In this document: in pieces, positions 35,494-46,385 of the stretch | How positions within the stretch are numbered: the stretch's first letter is position 1 | Layout of the letters: each line of letters begins with the position of its first letter | Origin: Blumeriella jaapii | Taxonomy: Eukaryota > Ascomycota > Leotiomycetes > Helotiales > Drepanopezizaceae | Length of the DNA stretch: 64,000 bases | Reading direction: 5' to 3' | NCBI GenBank assembly: GCA_009599575.1 | Contig: VWND01000027.1 | Span: 45,001 to 109,000 of the forward strand | Position numbers and translations under genes: made by a program | Notes under the pieces: generated by a model | Databases searched by the model: none | Told to the model about the DNA's origin: nothing | What the model saw: the letters and a program-made list of their open reading frames with translations, nothing else

Positions 35494-36393
35494 GCCAATT
35501 TATTTTTATTATTATTTCTTTTTTTATCGTTATCGCTATTTTTTTCAGATTTAAAAGCAGCGGCAGGCTAAAAAAAATTAGTATTAAACGAATTCGCAAA
35601 ATATTCGATTTATTCTAATCAAGGCTTTTACGATAGCCGTAGTCGAATTCTAAATTGCAACTACGATATTTTCGTAAAAATTCAGAATTTAATTTAATTG
35701 GTCAGAATAAATCCGAGCGACGTTTTCGAAACGTCGGAGAATACGTTTTATATTAGCGTCGTTAAATAAAAGGGCCGGCGCAGCTAAGGGCTTTTAAAAC
35801 AGCAGCAGCCGCCAAACCGGCAGAAACGGACGCAGCAGCAGCAGCGGCAGCGGCAGCTTAAGCCGCGGCGCGATTCGTACGACTTTCGATTATTATAAAA
35901 GCCGAAGCGTTATTTTTTTTTAAACGATTTATATAAGCGTCGTAAATAATAAAATCGATAAAAGTTTTAACAAAAGCTTTAGCTTCGGCAGCAAAAGAAA
36001 AAAAAGCGGCAGCGGCGGTGGCAATATCGAAACGATTTATAAAATCGTTAAAACTCGCGAAAAAAGTTTGCGTTTTAATAACGCGTACGGTAAAAATCTA
36101 TAGCTAATTAAAAGCGAGTTCGAATAAAAGTTTAAAAAATTCATAGAAAAATATTAAATATACGAAACTTTGCAGCGGTTGCATTTTATGCTAAAAAGCT
36201 CGAAAACGCAAAAAAGCAAAAAGTCCGCTATAATATTTTCGCGTAAGATTAGACGGGCGCACCGAAAGCAAATAGAAATCAAAAGCATTTTAAAAATTCG
36301 CGGCGAACGCGGCGAAAAGCAATTAATTAAAATAAAAAAAAGCTGACGAAAAAATAAAAATAAAAAAAAAGAAAAAGAAGTTAAGCAGGAAAA
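35494..36393 (-). pseudogene. Antisense Ala-rich frame, element A copy
   Basis: Counterpart of the plus-strand frame at 15986-16684 in B, seen here on the minus strand. It includes an Ala run opposite the GCAGCAGCAG stretch at about 35800-35860. It has more stops (for example TAG at 36193-36191 where B has CAG) and a one-base length difference in a T run. D2 interrupts its 5' part, which continues at 49204. Confidence 0.35.
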
Positions 36394-36655
36394 TGTGACG
36401 ATCTAATTAGTCGGAGGGCTGGGAGATCAGTCAACTGGTCGCCGTGTTCACATGGTATGAAACGAGCCTTTGGTTTTGTAACAAAAATATTCATTTAGAA
36501 TCAACAACTGTAGAAGGCAGAGGTTGCTAAAAGGAAAGAGCTTTATATATATGATAGTTTCTACAGTTGATAGGAGATCCACCAGGAGACTAGGGAGCTT
36601 GCAACTATACGTAGTTGCTGGGGTGACGCGAAAGGCAAACGAATAAATCGTTATA
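36394..36655 (-). repeat. D2 3' LTR
   Basis: 262 bp, TGTGACGATCTAATTAG start on the plus strand, CGTTATA end. Confidence 0.88.
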
Positions 36656-36659
36656 CTAT

Positions 36660-39600
36660 CCCTCCGTCCGAAAAAAGCGCGCCTTCGAGCTTTTATCCAT
36701 TGATACGTCGCTATTCAAGTAATCGTACGAATCCAAACCTTCGGAATACGCTTTTAGCCAGTCTATAAGTTTTGCAGAAGAACCGGAAAGCTTTTTATGC
36801 GCCAAATGGAAGTCGCGCACTTTCAGAAAAGCGTATATAAAATCAAACGCGGGATACCACGTAAGATTTTTATTTAAGCTTATTCAAAAAGCTTTGTATT
36901 AAAGGGTCTTCCGCTGCATTCGACAAGCGATTAATTTTTCGATTTTGTATTTAAGCTTATCAGTTATATTAATAGATTTAAAAGCTGAATTAACCTGATT
37001 TAAAAGCGCGTCGTTAGCTGTTTTACGCAATCGATTAGCGTAAAAAACTAGGTGTACGTTTATAGTATTAAAAAGGTCTAGCTTAAAAGCGTTATCGAAA
37101 ATTTTGGCTACAATTTTGAAAAGGCCGTTTGTAGGATTGTCGAGCTTACGGAAGGGCCGGAAAATCGGAAATAAACGTATATCGAACTATACGTAATCGC
37201 TAACGTTAAAATCGATCGCGCGGCGAAATTTATTCGCATTTTTTTTTATTTTTTCGTAGGCTTATTAGAAATGCGATTTGGCGAGGTTCCAAGCGTCGTA
37301 ATGGCGGCGAGCGTACGCACGAGCTTCGTTTGCGTTTAGCTTGTGTAAAAGGTTGGAAAAAAGGGAAGTATCGAATTTTCAATTTCAATTGGTGTAAGGA
37401 ATATAACCGTGTACAATTTCAAAAGGTGAAAGGCCATTTAGACTTTCGTAAGAAAAAACTATTTGAGAAATTTATTATTAAAAAAAATTCGTTTTAATCG
37501 TTTTAATAAAAATTCACGAAAAGTCGAAAGCGTTTTTGCAGGTATTAATTGTAAATTTCGGTTTGACCGTCGGTTTCAGGATAAGCGGCTGTCGAAAGCT
37601 TTAATTGCGTACCGAGTATTTTGTTTAATTCAGACCAAAAGGTAAATTAATACTAAGGGCCACGATCGCTAATAATACTTTTTAAAGGGCCAAAATACCT
37701 GTATATATAAAATATATACAATTTGGCGAAGCTTCGAGCGTCGATATTTTTATAACAGGGAATCGAAATAACTTGCTTGGAAAAGCGATTTATTATTACG
37801 AATACGTTATCGTAATCGTATTTGTTTTTGTTAAAGCTGCAAAAGTCTATTATAACGTATTCCTAAAGATGGTCAGAAACAGGAAGAGGCTGAAAAAGGC
37901 CGGGGCGCTTATTTTTTAAAACAAAATTTTTTCGATAAACGTAGCAGTTGCGATAATATTGTTTTACAAAAGCTGTTATACCTCGCTAATAATATTAGTT
38001 CGAAAGCAATTACGTAGTTTTGCGAGCGCTGAAATAAGCGGTGGAAATCTGGTCGTGCACTTTTTATATAAGGGCCAAACGAAAATGGTCGACGTTTGGT
38101 ATTATCAGGCGATCGTAATATAATAGCAGATCGCGTTTAAATATATACGAAAACGGAATATTATTATCGTCGTTTTTTTTCGTAGCGTTTCGTACAGTTT
38201 TTTTTCGAAAGGCCATCAGGCTGCTGGCTATGCGATTAGCGTGAAAAAGCTGGTCAACGATACGGAATGCGAAAGAAAAATCAGCTATTTCAACGATAAA
38301 AACAGCTGTTTCGAAGGCCGTGGAAAATCGAAGTTTTTTAGTTAAAAGGCGGTGATCGATCTGATCTGTTCGAAAAAGAGTTTGCAGACGCTGAATGCGT
38401 TTAAAAGAGTTTTAACGGTCGAATTCGTTCGTACGACGTGTTAGTACGTTAGCCAGAAAATTGTATTTACCTGGTTTATACGTAATAAAAAAATTATAGT
38501 CGGCGAGAAGCTCGGCCCAGCGTGTCTGTCGAGCGTTTAAAAGTTTAAAAGTTATAAAATATTTTAAAACCTTGTAATTAATAATTATTTTGATCTGATA
38601 AACTAAGCCAGCTAGCTTAATACGAAAATTGCTTAAAAATCTTACGATTGCGAGCATTTTTTTATCGTATACGACGTAGTTTAGCTTTGCGAAAGCTATA
38701 GTTTTGCTGAAGTAGGCGATTAGAAGCCAATCGTCGTTATGAAATTGCGAAAACACAAAAGTTATTACGCCGTCGGAAGCGTTAATTTTTAATATGCAGG
38801 GAAGGTTTTGCCTGTAATATTATAGAACTGGTGCAGTAGTAAGGGCTAGTGTAAAAAGGTCGAAACTCTTTTAACACTTAGAAGTAAAATTAAAAGGAAC
38901 GTTAGCCTTGGTCAAATGAATTAAAGGTTTTGCAATTATACCGTAGTTTCTAATAAACGTCGGTAGAAGTTACAAAAACCAAAAAAGCTTTGTACACTTT
39001 TTATAGTAGTAGAAGGCTTTTAGTAGGCGACTACGAAGACCTTTTTTGGGTTTATTTCTAGGCTTTTAGTTGAAATAATAAAGCTTAGGTAACGGGTTCG
39101 AATAACGTTGAATTTAAATTTTCGAATATCGGCCTGTAATTTAGCGTTAGCGAATCTTTAGAGCATTTTGCGAACGTATATAGCGTGTTTCAAAAGGTCG
39201 GACGAATAAATAAAAATATTATTCAAATATACAATGCAAAAATCGTTTAAATAATCGAAAAAAACGTCGTTTATATAGCGTTAATAAATTGCGAGTTTAT
39301 TAATAAAGCCAAAAGGTAGCATTTTGCATTTATAAGCGCCGTAACGCGTACGAAACGTCGTCAGTTTTTTACTGGCGGGATCCATTCGAATTTTATAAAA
39401 AGCTTAACGAATATCGAATTTCGTAAAAATTCGCGCTTCCGAAAAACAAGTAAAAATCTTATCGATAAAAGGAAAAAGGTAGCGATTTTTACGAATAATA
39501 TTATTAAAAGCTCGATAATCGATACAAAAACGTAATAAACCGTCGGGTTTTTTGGCGAAAAATATTGAAACAGCGAAAAAAGCGGTAGAAGGTTCGATAA

Positions 39601-40908
39601 AGCTTTTATTAAAATTATTTTGCAAATAGGTTTTGACAATTTCGAGCTTTGGAATCGATATTTTGTATAAAAAAATGTATTTTAGCTTTTTTTTATTTAC
39701 AATAAGCTCGATCTTATGGTCGTAGGGCCGGTAAAAGGCTAGCTCGTTATTGGCGGCCTTAAAAAACACGTGTTCGAGGTTTTTGTACTTCGAAGGAAAA
39801 AATTCGAAAAAAGGTTTATTCGAAATTAGCTTCGCTAAGCTGGTTAAAAAGGTCGAAATCGATATTTTATTGGTTTTGAAACGTTCGAAAAAACTATGAA
39901 ATTGGGTTTTAAGAAGTGTTGTACGTAAAATCGTTTAATATTTTGTCGATTTCGTATAAAAAAATTAAAAATATTTTAATTGTTTTTTTTCTGAAAATTA
40001 GTTTAAAAGCGTATGCAGTAATTTGGCAGATGGAAATTGGGTAAGCAGTAGATTAAGGGATTCGTTTTCGAACTGGTCGTTTAGAAAGTTTAGAAGGTGG
40101 CTTATCTGAATTATCGATTATATTAAGCTGAAAGGCTATCGCGGCGAAAGCTTTTTTTCGGTTTTTAATATAACTGTTTTTCGTAAAACGAAAAAGCTGT
40201 TTTAACGAAAGGAAAAGAAAAGAAAAAGAAATAATAGAAAGAGGATCGGCAGCCTAAAAAGATGGTGTAATTTTTTGTATTATTTTATTGGCGTCGCTAT
40301 CGAAATTGGCATCGCGAATAAAATTCGACCTTTTCGCGTTTCGCATAGCGTCGTAAATCTGTCATAATTGGTCAAGGTTTTTGTTACGTTTTACAGCGTC
40401 GTTTTGGTGGCGAAATTAAATTTTTCGGAAATGCAAATAAAAGATTTTAATACAACGAGCGTAAAAGGCTGTGGGGGGGTAAAACTTCGGCTAATAAAGC
40501 TTGCGTTTATTATAGTTTAGTAGAATTTGATGTTCGGCTAATCAAGCTTTTTCTAGAATTATATTATAATTTCCGAGGTTAGTAATTAAAAAAAAAGTAA
40601 ACGATTGTATTCGATTGTTAATAATAAAATTGAAAAGCGTAAAATATATAATTAAATGGCTACGAGCTTTATTATACCTTTTTACAGGAAAAAAAGCCGG
40701 AAAAAATTAAATCAAAGGTTTTAAAAAAAAAAAAAAAGAATTTGATCAGCGCCGAATCGATTAACGTATAACCGTTCGCTCCAAAATCGGCGAGCGCTTT
40801 TATTTTGTACGAAAAGCTATTTTTGATAAATATAACGGAAATTATTAATAAATCGTCATTAAAAAGCTTTCGAACGTCAAAATAACGTATATCGCGTAAT
40901 ACGCTCAA
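36660..40908 (-). pseudogene. D2 polymerase polyprotein remnant
   Basis: Open pieces on the minus strand: 40908-40672 (protease, ALADFGANGYTLID), 39769-39404 (reverse transcriptase, FFAKKPDGLLRFCIDYRAFN) and 38756-38412 (RNase H, KLNYVVYDKKMLAIVRFLSN, ending RRTNEFDR). The integrase zinc ligands show the same His-to-Tyr and Cys-to-Tyr changes as the other D copies. Confidence 0.7.
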
Positions 40909-40929
40909 AAAGAAAGTTTTGCTTAGGCC

Positions 40930-41933
40930 TGGGCGTTTCTCCGATTGGCGGAAAAGCTTTTAACTTTTTTATATGCGTTTTGAAAGTCGTTTGGAAGGGG
41001 GTTTTCGTTTTTATTATTATTATCAAAAAGCGAATTTTCGGCCGGCTCGACTTCGTTTATATTTATTAGCTTGAAAAAGCTTTTGAATAAAACCGAGGGT
41101 CGGCCCGTAAAAAATCGTGCAGATTAGCTTCGAACTTTTTGGTATGGAATAAAAAACGAGCGTTGTCGTTGGTCCGATCGAAAGGGAAAAACGCCAGAAG
41201 AGGCGTTTTGGCGTGGAAAAAAGGAAGAACAGAAGGCTAAAAAGGAGCCTGTGGAGCATTAGAACGACTTTCGTACGTACGATTTGATTCGTAGTACGCT
41301 TTAATTAAAAACTTACCATTTTAATAAGTAATAGATTTGATTGAAAAGCGATTCGCGTATAAAATTCGTTTAGCCAATTAATTTTGTTTTTTTTGTCGAA
41401 CGGCGGTGAGCCAATTTTTAAAAGTCGTTATACGCGCTTATTCCAAGTGCAGCTTTTTCCGTAGACGCTTTGGTATTTTATTGCGAAAAGCGTTTCGAAG
41501 CTGTTTGTCAGTTCGTATTTAAGCGTTCGCTGCGAAAATGGAAAATCGCAGATAAAATCGCCAAAAGTCGTCGTGCGTATTTATTGCAAGCATTTTGAAT
41601 TCGTTTTCCGCCTTCTGAACGTTTGAAAAATCGGCCAGGAAATCGGCGACCTTTTTTATTAATTTTTCGAAAGGTATAAGATCGGAACGGTTTAAAATAC
41701 GCGGGGTCAGGAACTTTTTTGCCACGCTTTCGGTCTGATCGAATATATAATTTTTGCGAGATCGATCGCTAGCGAAATAGTCGTGGTAAAATTCGAAGTT
41801 GTCGAGAATTTTAGTTTTTCAGTGGCGTGTTTTGTAATTTTCATTATTATTTAGCTTAAATTCAAAATTCGAAACGCGTTTTATACGAGCTAATCGAAAA
41901 TCAGCAAATAAATAGAAATTATAACGTTCAAAA
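40930..41933 (-). pseudogene. D2 gag remnant, main part
   Basis: Contains an open piece (41725-41519) reading FLTPRILNRSDLIPFEKLIK as in D3. The gag is split by D3; its N-terminal part is at 48341-48830. Confidence 0.65.
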
Positions 41934-42199
41934 TGTGACGATTCACTCTGTTGCCACCTCTCGTGTCACCCCAGCAACTACGTATAGCTGCAAGCTCCCT
42001 GGTCTCCTGGTGGGTCTCCTCATCAATTGTGGAAACTATCATGTATATAAGGCTCTCTCCCTTTAGCAACCTCTGCCTTTTGCAATTGTTGATTCTAAGT
42101 GAATATCTTTGTTACAGAACCAAAGGCTCGTTTCATACCATGTGAACACGGCGACCAGTTGACTGATTTCCCAGCCCTCCGACTGATTAGATCGTCACA
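41934..42199 (+). repeat. D3 5' LTR
   Basis: 266 bp; TGTGACGATTC start, GATCGTCACA end. Confidence 0.92.
42044..42050 (+). promoter_or_regulatory. Candidate TATA box in the D3 LTR
   Basis: TATATAA within ATGTATATAAGGCTC, kept in the 3' LTR (near 48180) and recognisable in D4. Probable LTR promoter core; no transcript evidence. Confidence 0.45.
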
Positions 42200-42322
42200 T
42201 TATCAACAACTCTTTTTTTACGCTGGCGACGGCGTAAACTATTTCTCCCTTCGAATTCCTCACGGGTCACACCAAGGTGATCGACCGGTCGTGAGAAGGC
42301 CTATTTCCGCACTTCGCGAAAG

Positions 42323-43810
42323 ATGGCTCCTGTTCAACGATCCCCCTCTCAGCAAAGCTTTTCAGCTCCTGCTACTACACCTCAACCTCCCTCCTTCTTT
42401 CAATCAGCGAAAAAGCAACCTCCCCCAAAAGCTTCTTCTTCTGAAAAACAGTTCTTCTCCCGAGGAAAGAAAAACAAAGGAAAAAGCAGAGCGCCAACCA
42501 CTTCGCCTGCCACCTCCCAGCCTAGCGCTGAAAGCGTTCAGTTGAGACTTCTGCAAAATCAACTGAAAAAAACGCAAGAGCGTAAACGACAACTTCTGAA
42601 GGCTATGCGATTGCGACAGACCTCTTAATCAAAGCGTTTGGTAGAATCTATCGAACGTGCCTCTGCCAGTCGCGAATCTGCTGCTCCTCCCCCTCCTCGC
42701 AACGTCTCATTTCAACCAACAGACGCTGCAAACCAACCTCCACGCTCTTCGCGAATTCTTTTTGAATCTCCCCCTGACGGCCAAAACCCTAGCGCGCCTT
42801 TTAAACGCTATAGTTCCCATTTATCTGCTGACTTTCGACTAGCTCGTATAAAGCGCGTTCCGAACCTTAAGTTTAAGCTAGATGATGGTAAAGATTACAA
42901 AGCACGCCACTAGGAAACTAGAGTTTTCGACAACCTCGAACTTTACTACGACTACTTCGCTGGCGATCGATCCCGCAAGAATTACATACTCGATCAGACC
43001 GAAAGCGTGGCAAAGGAGTTCCTGACCCCGCGTATTTTGGACCGTTCCGACCCTACTTCTCCCGAAGAATTAGTTAAAAAGGTCGCCGATTTCCTGGCCG
43101 ACCCTTCCGACGTTCAAAAGGCCGAAAACGAGTTCAAGATGCTTGCAATAAGTACGCACGACGACTTCTGGCGCTTTTACCTGCGATTCTCCATTTTCGC
43201 AGCGAACGCTCAAATACGGATTGACAAACAGCTTCGAAACGCTCTCCGCGACAAAATACCAAGGCGTCTACGAGAAAAGCTGCACTTGGAATAAGCGCGT
43301 ACAACGATCTTCAAGGATTGGCTTACCGCCGTCCGTCAAAAAGAACAAGGTCAGTTGGCTGAACGAACTTTATACGCGAGTCGCTTTTTAACCAAGTCTA
43401 TCATCTATCAAGGTGGTAAGTCCTTAACCAAAGCGTACTACGAGTCAAATCGTACGTACGAAAGTCGTTCTGGTGCTTCACAGGCTCCTTCTCAGCCCTC
43501 TGTTTTTCCTTCTTTTTCACGCCAGAACGTCCCCCCTGGCGTTTTTCCTTTTCGATCGGACCAACGACAACGCTCGTCTTTTACTCCATACCAGAAGGTT
43601 CGAAGCCAATCTGCACGACCCTTTACGGGCCGACCCTCGGTTCCACCCAAAAGCCCTTTCAGGCTGATAAGTGTAAACGAGGTCGAACCGGCCGAGGATT
43701 CGCCCTCTGATAGTAGTAGTAAAAACGAAAACCCCCCTCCAAACGACTTCCAAGACGCACACGAGGAAGTCGAAAGCTTTCCCGCTAGTCGGAGAAACGC
43801 CCAGGCCTAA
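42323..43810 (+). pseudogene. D3 gag, frame intact except for three stops
   Basis: ATG at 42323 (MAPVQRSPSQQSF). A single frame continues to TAA at 43808-43810, crossed by TAA 42626-42628, TAG 42911-42913 and TAA 43292-43294, each explained by C-to-T in CAA or CAG. In order: Pro/Ser/Lys-rich N-terminus, coiled-coil-like segment (LRLLQNQLKKTQERKRQLLK), a helical capsid-like region (FDNLELYYDYFAGDRSRKNY to KLHLE), then a Pro/Ser-rich end. There is no CCHC knuckle, unlike A/B and C. Gag forms the particle that packages the RNA. Confidence 0.78.
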
Positions 43811-44766
43811 GCAAAGCCTCCTTTTTGGGCGTATTGCGCGATATGCGTTACTTTGACGTTCGAAAGCTTTTTGGTAGCGACTTACTGACAATTCCCGTTA
43901 CATTCACCAAGAATAGCCTTTCGTACAAAGTGAAGGCGCTCGCCGATTTTGGAGCGAACGGTTATGCGTTGATCGATTCGGCGCTGATCAAGTCCTTTTC
44001 TTTCTTTTTAAAACCTTTAATTCAACCTTTCCCGGTTCCTTTTCCTGTAAAAGGGTATAATAAAGCTCGTGGCCATTTAATTACACATTTTACGCTTTTT
44101 AATCTTATTGTTGACAATCGAATACAATCGTTCACTTCTTTCTTAATCACCAACCTCGGAAATCATGGTGTGATTTTAGAAAAAGCTTGGCTGGCCGAAC
44201 ACCAAGTTTTATTAGACTGTAATAAACGCAAGCTTCATTGGCCGAAGTCTTACCCTCCCACAGCCTCTTACGCTCGTTGTATTAAAGTCTTTTATTTGCA
44301 CCCTCGAAAGATTCAATCTCGCTACCAAAACGACGCCGTAAGACGTAACAAAAACCTTGACCAATTGTGGCAGACTTACGACGCTATGCGAAGCGCAAAA
44401 AGGTCGAATTTCACTCGCGGTGCCAATTTCGATGGCGACGCCAATGGGATAATACAAGAAATTATACCACCTTTCCAGGCTGCCGATCCCCCTTCTATTA
44501 TTTCTTCTTTTTCTTTTCTCCCTTCGTCAGAACAGCTTCCTCGTTCTACGAAAAACAGTTACACCAAAAACCGAAAGAAAGCCCTCGCCGCGATGGCCTT
44601 TCAGCTTAATATAATCGATAGTTTAAATAAGCCACCTCCTGAACCTTCCAAACGACCAGTTCGAAAACGAGTCCCTCAACCTACTGCTTACCCAATCTCC
44701 ATCTGCCAGATCATTGCACACGCTTTCAAGCTGATTTCCAGAAAAAAGCAGTTAAAATGTTTTTAA
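43789..44766 (+). pseudogene. D3 protease region, in the -1 frame relative to gag
   Basis: Opens after a TAG at 43786-43788 and overlaps the gag end by about 22 nt, so gag to protease requires a -1 shift or a spliced or other strategy. The protease site reads VKALADFGANGYALIDSALI, with D-F-G where D-S-G or D-T-G is usual; the same Phe is seen in D1, D2 and D4. The rest is a long linker (to LKCF) before reverse transcriptase. There is no ATG near the start. Calling it protease rests on position and the A-x-x-D-x-G-A-N-G pattern. Confidence 0.68.
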
Positions 44767-46385
44767 CCTCCCTGTACGAGATCGACAGAATACTAGACGA
44801 CCTTACGTACAACACTTCCCTCAAGACCCAATCTCACAGTCTTTTCGAACGTTTCAAGACCAATAAAATATCGATTTCGACCTTTTCAACCAGCTTAGCG
44901 GAGCTAACTTCGAATAAACCTTTCCTCGAATCTTTTCCCCCGGAGTACAAAGACCTCGAACACGTGTTTTCTAAAGCCGCCAGTAACGAGCTAGCCCCTC
45001 ACCGGCCCTACGACCATAAGATCGAGCTCATTGTAAGTGAAAAAGAGCTGAAATACACTCTTTTGTACAAAATGTCGATTCCAAAGCTCGAGATTGTCAA
45101 GACCTACCTGCAAAACAACCTTGACAAAGGTTTCATCGAACCTTCCACCGCTCCCTTCGCTGCTCCAATGCTTTTCGCTAAAAAACCCGACGGTTCACTG
45201 CGTTTCTGTATCGACTATCGAGCCCTCAATAATGTTACTCGTAAGGATCGCTACCCCCTCCCCCTCATCGATAAGACCCTTGCTCGTCTCTCGGAAGCGC
45301 GAATCTTTACGAAGCTCGATATTCGTCAAGCCTTTCACAGAATTCGAATGGACCCCGCCAATAAAGAACTGACGACGTTTCGTACGCGTTACGGCGCCTA
45401 TAAATGCAAAGTGCTACCTTTTGGCCTTACTAATGGACCCGCAACTTACCAACGCTATATAAACGACGTTCTCTTCGACTATTTGGACGATTTTTGCATT
45501 GCATATCTGGATGACATTCTTATTTATTCGTCCGACCCTTTGAAACACGCCATACACGTTCGTAAGGTGCTCCAAAAGCTCGCTAACGCTGGATTACAGG
45601 CCGATATTCGGAAGTCTAAATTCAACGTTACACGGATCCGTTACCTAGGCTTTATTATTTCGACTGAAGGCTTAAAGGTAGATCCAGAGAAAGTCTCCGT
45701 GGTCGCCCACTGAAAGCCTCCTACTACTGTAAAAGGTGTACAAAGCTTCCTTAGTTTTTGTAACTTCTACCGACGTTTCATTCGAAACTACGGTATAATT
45801 GCAAAGCTTTTGGTTAATTTGACCAAGGCTAATATTCTTTTCAATTTCACTTCTGAGTGTTAGGAAAGTTTCGACCTTTTTATACTAGCCTTTACTACTG
45901 CACCAGTTTTACAATATTACAGGCAAGACCTTTCTTGCATGTTGAAGACTGACGCTTCCGACGGCGTAATGGCTTTTGTGCTTTCGCAATTCCATGGCGA
46001 CGATTGGCTTCCAGTCGCCTACTTCAGCAAAACCATGGCCCCCGCAGAGCTAAACTACGTCGTATACGATAAAGAGATGCTCGCAATCGTGAGATCTCTA
46101 GGCAACTTTCGTGCTGAGCTGGCTGGCTCAGTTTATCAAATCAAAATAATCATTGATCACAAGGCTTTGAAGTATTTTATGACCTCCAAACTCTTAAACG
46201 CTCGATAGGCACGCTGGGCCGAACTCTTCGCCGACTATAACTTTCTTATTACGTATAGACCAGGTAAATACAACTCTTTGGCTGACGCATTAACACGTCG
46301 TACGAGCGAACTCGACCGCCAAAACTCCTTTACGCACCCAGCGCCTGCAAACACTCCTTCGAGCCGATCAGATCGATCATCGCCT
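44757..46385 (+). pseudogene. D3 reverse transcriptase and RNase H
   Basis: ATG at 44757 overlaps the protease-frame stop (ATGTTTTTAA). The frame is open to TGA 45711-45713. Readable: KYTLLYKMSIPKLEIVKTYL, FAKKPDGSLRFCIDYRALNN, TKLDIRQAFHRIRM, LPFGLTNGPATYQRYINDVL and YLDD at 45504-45515 in AYLDDILIYS. After the stop: [20 protein letters not shown], then RNase H with LKTDASDGVMAFVLSQ and ELNYVVYDKEMLAIVRSL. Further stops: TAG 45861-45863 (CAA in D4) and TAG 46206-46208 (CAA in D4). The missing two bases near 46331 throw the integrase into the next frame. Confidence 0.82.

Noticed and set aside
43473..43667. Extra frames inside D3 gag (also 44367-44609 and others) as accessory genes
   Set aside because: They overlap the gag or protease frames, and no conserved counterpart is open in D1, D2 or D4 beyond base-composition effects.
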